Shown in pieces: positions 6,533-10,793 of a stretch of DNA of 10,793 nt. The notes under the pieces were generated by a model. It worked only from the letters and a program-made list of their open reading frames with translations. It searched no databases and was not told the origin of the DNA. The position numbers and the translations under genes were made by a program. The DNA lies in contig JBHENW010000221.1 in assembly GCA_046261875.1 (NCBI GenBank), forward strand, positions 1 to 10,793. Direction: 5' to 3'. Source of the stretch: JBHENW01 sp046261875. GTDB lineage: Bacteria; Acidobacteriota; Thermoanaerobaculia; UBA5066; Gp7-AA6. Every line of letters begins with the position of its first letter. Positions within the stretch are counted from its first letter, which is position 1.

Positions 6533-9500
6533 GGCTGCGGCTCCTTCCAGTTCTTCTTGATCGTTTGGACGGTCCCCTCGTGCCGCTCCTCGAGGGCGGA
6601 CCCGTCACCGCCCAACAGAATCTCATGGATGTTTCCGAAAGCATCCGTCGCCTGGGTCTGCGAGCGCAGCCCCTCCCCGACGTCCTCGCGATAGTCCGCG
6701 AAGGTGCCCGTCGGCGAGTTGACGTTGTACCCGCCCGCGCCGCCGAGGAAGAAGAACCTGTACCGGAAGGAGCTCCCCTCCGTCGTGCACGGATTCGTCG
6801 AGTCGGGAGTGAAGGTGATGAGCGTCAGGTACCCCTCGACCGAGAGGGCGGCCGAAGTAGTTTTCTCGTTGGCCGACCCGAAATCGAGGTAGTAGCCCTC
6901 CGAGTCGTTCCCGGGTCCCGCCCCCTGCGGCGTCACCCCGCCGTTGGGGGTGATGTTGCGCAGGTCGGTCTCCGTGTACGTCGCGGTCTGACCCGAATCG
7001 ATGACCATGTGGAAGCGGTTGACCGAGGCGTTGGGCCTCGCCAGCTCCGCGCGGTCGCCGGAGCCCCAGACGACCCCGAGCGTCGGCCGGAGTCCGCCCC
7101 CGAGGTAGATGATCGACGGCTCGTAGAAGACCGGCTGGGTTTTCTGCGTGGCGCTCGTCGTCGAATCATAGAGCAGGAACGGCGTGTAGGTGAGTTGCTC
7201 GTTGGGGAAGCTCCCGGTCAGGAGTCCGTTGTTGGCGGGCGTATCGACGCGCAGGTCGAGCCGCCACATGCGCCCGAGCTGATCGCCGAGATAAACCGCG
7301 TCGAGGAGACCGTCGTCGTCCCAATCGACCGCGGAGGGATGGGCGGGCATCGGAGCGAAAAGCACGTCGGCGTTCGCGCCGTCCTTGCCCTGGACCGCCT
7401 TGTAGATGATCTTCCCGGTCTCCACGTCCACGATGTAGATCGCCCGGCCCCGCGTCGCCGAGCGGAAGGGGGAGGAGGTCTCATCCGCTTCGATGATCGA
7501 GCCGCCGACGATCGGTTGCGTCGGGTCGTAGCGGAAGCCCGGGTCGTAGCCTCCGCCGAAGATGGCGACGTAGCGGTCCTCGAAAGCGTTCGCGCTGTTC
7601 TTGACCCGGATGCGGCCCATGACGGGCCGCGACCAGCTTTCGCCCATCGCGGCCTTTTTCGGGGCCGCGGGAATGGAGTGGCAGACCGCCGTCGAGTCGA
7701 AGCCGGCGGCGACGCGGTCGCAGTCGTCGGTCAGCTCCCAGCGCACCTCGGGATAGTTGGCGGTACAGCTCCCTCCGCCGTTGAGGCAGTCCGGGGCCTG
7801 GTCCTTCGGGGCGACCTTGTCTCCCGCGGCGTCGATCCGGTCGGGATGCGTGACGTCGAGGGCGTACACGTGCTGGCCCCCCTGGCGCAGGCTGCCCACG
7901 AGGAAGGAGCGCCAGACGCGGTCGCTCGCCGAGGGGGTCGCCGGCGAGCCGCTCAACACGGGATCCACGAAGACGTCGGCCGTGCCGAAGGATCCGTCGA
8001 CGAAGTAGTCGGGCTTCGGCGGGAAGGAGAGGAGCTTGGGGAACTTGTCGCGCATGACCGCGCGCGGGGCGTACGCGAAGATCTCGCGGCCGGAGCCCAC
8101 GTCGTGCGCGTTGGGGATGTCGCGGCCGTAGACGCCCGCGTCCACCGCATGGAGGAACCCGTCGTTGGAGCCCACGAAAAGGACCTTGCGCCGTTTGCTG
8201 TGGAGCAGGGAGAAGGCGCCGTACGGCTGACCGGGCCGCGGCTCCAGGTTCAGGGAAAGGTACTGGAAGTATCGGGGCGTGTTCAGAACCACGGCCTCGG
8301 AGTGGAAGATGTCGCCGAGCTTGTGCGGGTACCCCTTGGGATTGGAGCCTCCGTCCGTCCGCACCTGCGGCGGCTCGCCCGGGGCCGGAGCGTCGTCCTG
8401 GAAGAAGTACGAATAGCGCTGCTGCTCCCCGGCGCCGGGGCCGATGACCGGTCCGGGCGGACGCACTCCGGGCAGGTTGAGGACCTCGTCGCGGCTGCCC
8501 GAGCCGCTCGTGATGCCGCCGCGCAGGAAGTGGACCACTCGCTGCGCGCGGACGTTGTCCGGCGCCGAGAGCGGGCTGAGACCCATCGAGGAGACCAGCG
8601 ACGGAGCGCAGGGGTTCACAGGGCAGATGAAGTCCTGCCGTGCGAGCGGCACGCCCGAGCCGTCCGCCCAGATCATCTTGCGCCCGCGCCAGACCTCGAA
8701 CTGCACGTTGTTCGCGGCCGGATTGAGTCCGGAGTCCGGAGGCACCGGCGCCAGGCTGCCCGCCCCGAGGTTGGCGACCGGGTCGGTGTAACCGAGGGTG
8801 CGCGCCAGGTTCCAGAGGGGCTTGCGATCGAGCTCGGCCGCCGCGTTCGGATCCGTCTCGTCGGGGAACCGGCCGCTGCCCGGGATCGGCGTGACGGTCG
8901 GGGTCACGGTCGGACCCCCGGGCGTCACCGTGGGGGGCGGCGTCGAGGCGACCGCGGTCACGACCGGGATGTTTCCGGTGGCCGGATCGAGCTTGTAGGC
9001 CTTCAGCGAGCCGGCCCAGATGGACCACTGCGCGAAGCTGCCGTCCTCCGTCTCGTGGCTGGGGATGACTGCGCCGATGTGCGCCGCGTCGCCGGTTCCC
9101 GCCGCGAACGCCGGAACGCTCGGCGCGGCGAAGAAGTTGGCCGTGCGCTTGAAGTTGAGGATGCTCGTCAGCGCGTCGACGAGGTCGTCCCGGTTTTCGG
9201 CTCCGAAGACGCGTCCGTTGTCGTTGGACGGGTCGCCGTCGTTGGTGAAGTTCATGCAGGTCAGGCGCGGGTCGGTCGGATCGAGACCCATCGCCACGAC
9301 GTTGACCGGGATCCCGGTCGTGCGCACCCCGCTGCCAGGGATGGCGGCCGCGATCGCCCGGTTGACCGGGTCGGGCAGCGCCACGTCGCGCAGGTCGCCG
9401 GCGGCTCCGAACCCGGTGGGACCGCCGTTGCACGGGTTGGACCGGCATTCGTCCACGCCGTCGGTGATGAAGACGATGATGTAGTCGCGGCAGGCGCGGG

Positions 9501-10793
9501 CGGGATCGTCGGTCTGCGGGAAGACCGAAAGCGTGAAGTACTCGTAGGCGTCCAGCAGAGCGCCGGCGAGGGGTGTGCCGGGCGCGCTGACGATCACGTT
9601 CTTCGCGCTCTCCTGAAGCTGGTAGGCCGTGCCCGCGGGCAGGAGGGGGTTGTAGCCGACGATGGAGCTGGAGAAGCGCAGGAGCCGCTTCATGAAAGGC
9701 ACGTTCGCCGTATCGGCGGCGACCCAGTCGCGCGCAAAGGGGATGACGGGCCAGAGATCCTGGCGCGGCGGGTCCCCCGGGCCGTACGTGTTGGAGTACG
9801 GATCGAAGGTCGTCCCGCCGAGGTCCGTGGGCGCCGAAGCGTTGTAGAGCGCCACGCCGCCGCAGTCGTCGGAGTACTCGTCGCACTCCGGCGCTGCCGC
9901 GCCTCGAACCGGACAGGACGGCTCCCCGAACGCGTCGTTGGGGAACTGCTGCAGGCGCTGCGAGCGGTCCGTGTCGTAAACGGCCGCGTACATTCCCTGG
10001 TTGCGGCGGTCGGGGATCGCGACCGTGTCCAGGATTCCGTCGGCGTTTCCGTCGGTCCCCTGCGAGCCCCAGGGCGGGTTGCCGTTGGCGATGTCGTCGG
10101 CCTTGGTCTGATACGGGTAGATGCCGGGGTCCGGGCTAACGGCCAGGTCCCACTGGTCCGCGCGCGTGTACCGGATCTGCACGGTCTTCAGAAGCACGAG
10201 GCCCGGGGTCGGGTCGGCCTGCGGGTCGTCGAAGCCCACGCTCAGCGCCGGAAATGGACCGCCCTCACCCGGATCGAAGAACCCGTTCGAATTGCGGTCC
10301 TGCCATTCGGTGCCAGGGCCGGGACCGTCGAGCAGGTTGTTGCCGTCATCGACGAAGGCGCAGAGGCGATCCTGCGCCGGCGTGCAGGGCGCGCACTTGA
10401 GGTTGCCGAGGTAGAGAGCAGGGACTCCCTGGCACGGCACCGCATTGGGGTCCTGCGGCGGAGGCGGCGGCGCCATCGCGAGCAGGCCACGGATGGCCGG
10501 GGCGAGCCACTGCGCGATCTGCGGCAGCAGGCTTCCCTTGGGCATGGCGCCGCCGGGCAGCGGCTCCTCGGTGGGAGTCCGCGTGGGCGTCCGTGTCGGC
10601 GTCGGAGTGATCGTCTCCGTCGGCGTGCGCGTCGGCGTCAGAGTCCGGGTCGGCGTGACGGTCGGAGTGTTCGTCAGCGTGACCGTCGGTGTCGAGGTTC
10701 CCGTCGGCGTCAGCGTGATCGTCGGAGTCCGGGTCGGCGTCCGCGTGATCGTCGGCGTGTTCGTGATGGTCGGCGTGGTGGTGACCGTCGGGG
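6529..10793 (-). CDS. PilY1-like type IV pilus tip/assembly protein, 5' end outside the window
   Basis: The reading frame stays open to the right edge, so the ATG at 10545 is internal; 1420 codons are visible. Numbering here starts from that ATG. Visible first is a Thr-Pro linker (82 codons before it), then a Cys-rich region (CQGV..CAPC). A von Willebrand A-like part follows: PGTPLAGALLDAYEYF, then IIVFITDGVDEC with TDG at 361-363. Next comes WAGSLKAYKLD, a second Thr-Pro linker (535-555), and a C-terminal beta-propeller of the PilY1 type from about 745. It carries DIFHSEAVV, VLFVGSNDGFLHAVDAG, REIFAYAPRAV, RSFLVGSLRQGGQHVYALDVT, AIFGGGYD, GRAIYIVDVETGKI and the likely calcium site DWDDDGLLD (1074-1082) with YLGDQLGRMWRLDL. 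PilY1 proteins sit at the cell surface or pilus tip and control pilus extension, adhesion and mechanosensing. The PilY1 assignment is firm; the role in this species is inferred. Confidence 0.92.
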   Translation of the reverse strand, partial: PTVTTTPTITNTPTITRTPTRTPTITLTPTGTSTPTVTLTNTPTVTPTRTLTPTRTPTETITPTPTRTPTRTPTEEPLPGGAMPKGSLLPQIAQWLAPAIRGLLAMAPPPPPQDPNAVPCQGVPALYLGNLKCAPCTPAQDRLCAFVDDGNNLLDGPGPGTEWQDRNSNGFFDPGEGGPFPALSVGFDDPQADPTPGLVLLKTVQIRYTRADQWDLAVSPDPGIYPYQTKADDIANGNPPWGSQGTDGNADGILDTVAIPDRRNQGMYAAVYDTDRSQRLQQFPNDAFGEPSCPVRGAAAPECDEYSDDCGGVALYNASAPTDLGGTTFDPYSNTYGPGDPPRQDLWPVIPFARDWVAADTANVPFMKRLLRFSSSIVGYNPLLPAGTAYQLQESAKNVIVSAPGTPLAGALLDAYEYFTLSVFPQTDDPARACRDYIIVFITDGVDECRSNPCNGGPTGFGAAGDLRDVALPDPVNRAIAAAIPGSGVRTTGIPVNVVAMGLDPTDPRLTCMNFTNDGDPSNDNGRVFGAENRDDLVDALTSILNFKRTANFFAAPSVPAFAAGTGDAAHIGAVIPSHETEDGSFAQWSIWAGSLKAYKLDPATGNIPVVTAVASTPPPTVTPGGPTVTPTVTPIPGSGRFPDETDPNAAAELDRKPLWNLARTLGYTDPVANLGAGSLAPVPPDSGLNPAANNVQFEVWRGRKMIWADGSGVPLARQDFICPVNPCAPSLVSSMGLSPLSAPDNVRAQRVVHFLRGGITSGSGSRDEVLNLPGVRPPGPVIGPGAGEQQRYSYFFQDDAPAPGEPPQVRTDGGSNPKGYPHKLGDIFHSEAVVLNTPRYFQYLSLNLEPRPGQPYGAFSLLHSKRRKVLFVGSNDGFLHAVDAGVYGRDIPNAHDVGSGREIFAYAPRAVMRDKFPKLLSFPPKPDYFVDGSFGTADVFVDPVLSGSPATPSASDRVWRSFLVGSLRQGGQHVYALDVTHPDRIDAAGDKVAPKDQAPDCLNGGGSCTANYPEVRWELTDDCDRVAAGFDSTAVCHSIPAAPKKAAMGESWSRPVMGRIRVKNSANAFEDRYVAIFGGGYDPGFRYDPTQPIVGGSIIEADETSSPFRSATRGRAIYIVDVETGKIIYKAVQGKDGANADVLFAPMPAHPSAVDWDDDGLLDAVYLGDQLGRMWRLDLRVDTPANNGLLTGSFPNEQLTYTPFLLYDSTTSATQKTQPVFYEPSIIYLGGGLRPTLGVVWGSGDRAELARPNASVNRFHMVIDSGQTATYTETDLRNITPNGGVTPQGAGPGNDSEGYYLDFGSANEKTTSAALSVEGYLTLITFTPDSTNPCTTEGSSFRYRFFFLGGAGGYNVNSPTGTFADYREDVGEGLRSQTQATDAFGNIHEILLGGDGSALEERHEGTVQTIKKNWKEPQP
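8881..8943 (-). repeat. Internal Thr-Pro linker coding repeat in the PilY1-like gene
   Basis: About 21 codons encode TPPPTVTPGGPTVTPTVTPIP between the first domain region and the beta-propeller. The DNA contains a 16-nt word (8886-8901) identical to one at 10650-10665 in the larger linker. Confidence 0.75.
10570..10791 (-). repeat. Thr-Pro tandem coding array in the PilY1-like gene, open at the window edge
   Basis: Seventy-four codons alternate X-Thr, mostly TPT, TIT, TVT, TRT and TLT, in degenerate 6-nt steps. They are followed by EEPLPGGA and the internal ATG at 10545. The array is in frame with the gene, has no stop and reaches the window edge. It looks like an extended, possibly glycosylated surface linker. 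Confidence 0.85.

Noticed and set aside
7481..9886. An 801-codon open frame on the - strand
   Set aside because: A shifted frame within the PilY1-like gene, Arg-rich and without domains.

Overview
The window is about 10.8 kb of GC-rich bacterial DNA with densely packed genes. Three things suggest an Acidobacteriota-like soil or sediment bacterium: the codon use, a small exported protein of a type I associate with acidobacterial genomes, and Thr-Pro linkers in a giant PilY1-like protein. Other GC-rich delta-type lineages (Myxococcota and similar) are possible. This taxonomic call is inference; the window has no rRNA or other marker gene.

Layout from left to right. Positions 60-536 (+) encode a small secreted protein of unknown function. 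Positions 537-852 lie between convergent genes and hold four copies of a GC-rich inverted-repeat element plus a strong hairpin. Positions 853-2369 (-) are a two-gene, translationally coupled unit: a protein resembling the MXAN_5187 C-terminal-domain family, then a membrane-anchored TPR protein with a Pro/Ala-rich tail. It is divergent from selA (2408-3817, +), the selenocysteine synthase, and the two appear to share a symmetric -10 region in a 38-bp gap. A 67-aa possible envelope peptide (3825-4028) follows selA.

Next comes an NtrC-type sigma54 response regulator (4087-5448, -). It is flanked by degenerate heptanucleotide repeats. One array runs into its stop codon, and the other forms an 87-nt inverted-repeat structure at 5484-5570. 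The right 40 percent (5573-10793, -) is a coupled pair: a PilY1-like pilus-associated protein, whose 5' end lies beyond the window, and an exported protein with an FxLYD-like domain whose start overlaps the pilY1 stop.

Functionally, the right half looks like part of a type IV pilus or surface-adhesion locus. The neighbouring sigma54 activator could be pilus-related in the manner of PilR, but no kinase or target promoter is visible. The selA region implies the organism makes selenoproteins, although selB and selC are not here. I see no mobile element, CRISPR array, phage, toxin or defence system. The least-described items are the repeat families in the gaps, the shared divergent promoter, and the two coupled pairs that each include a poorly characterised protein.
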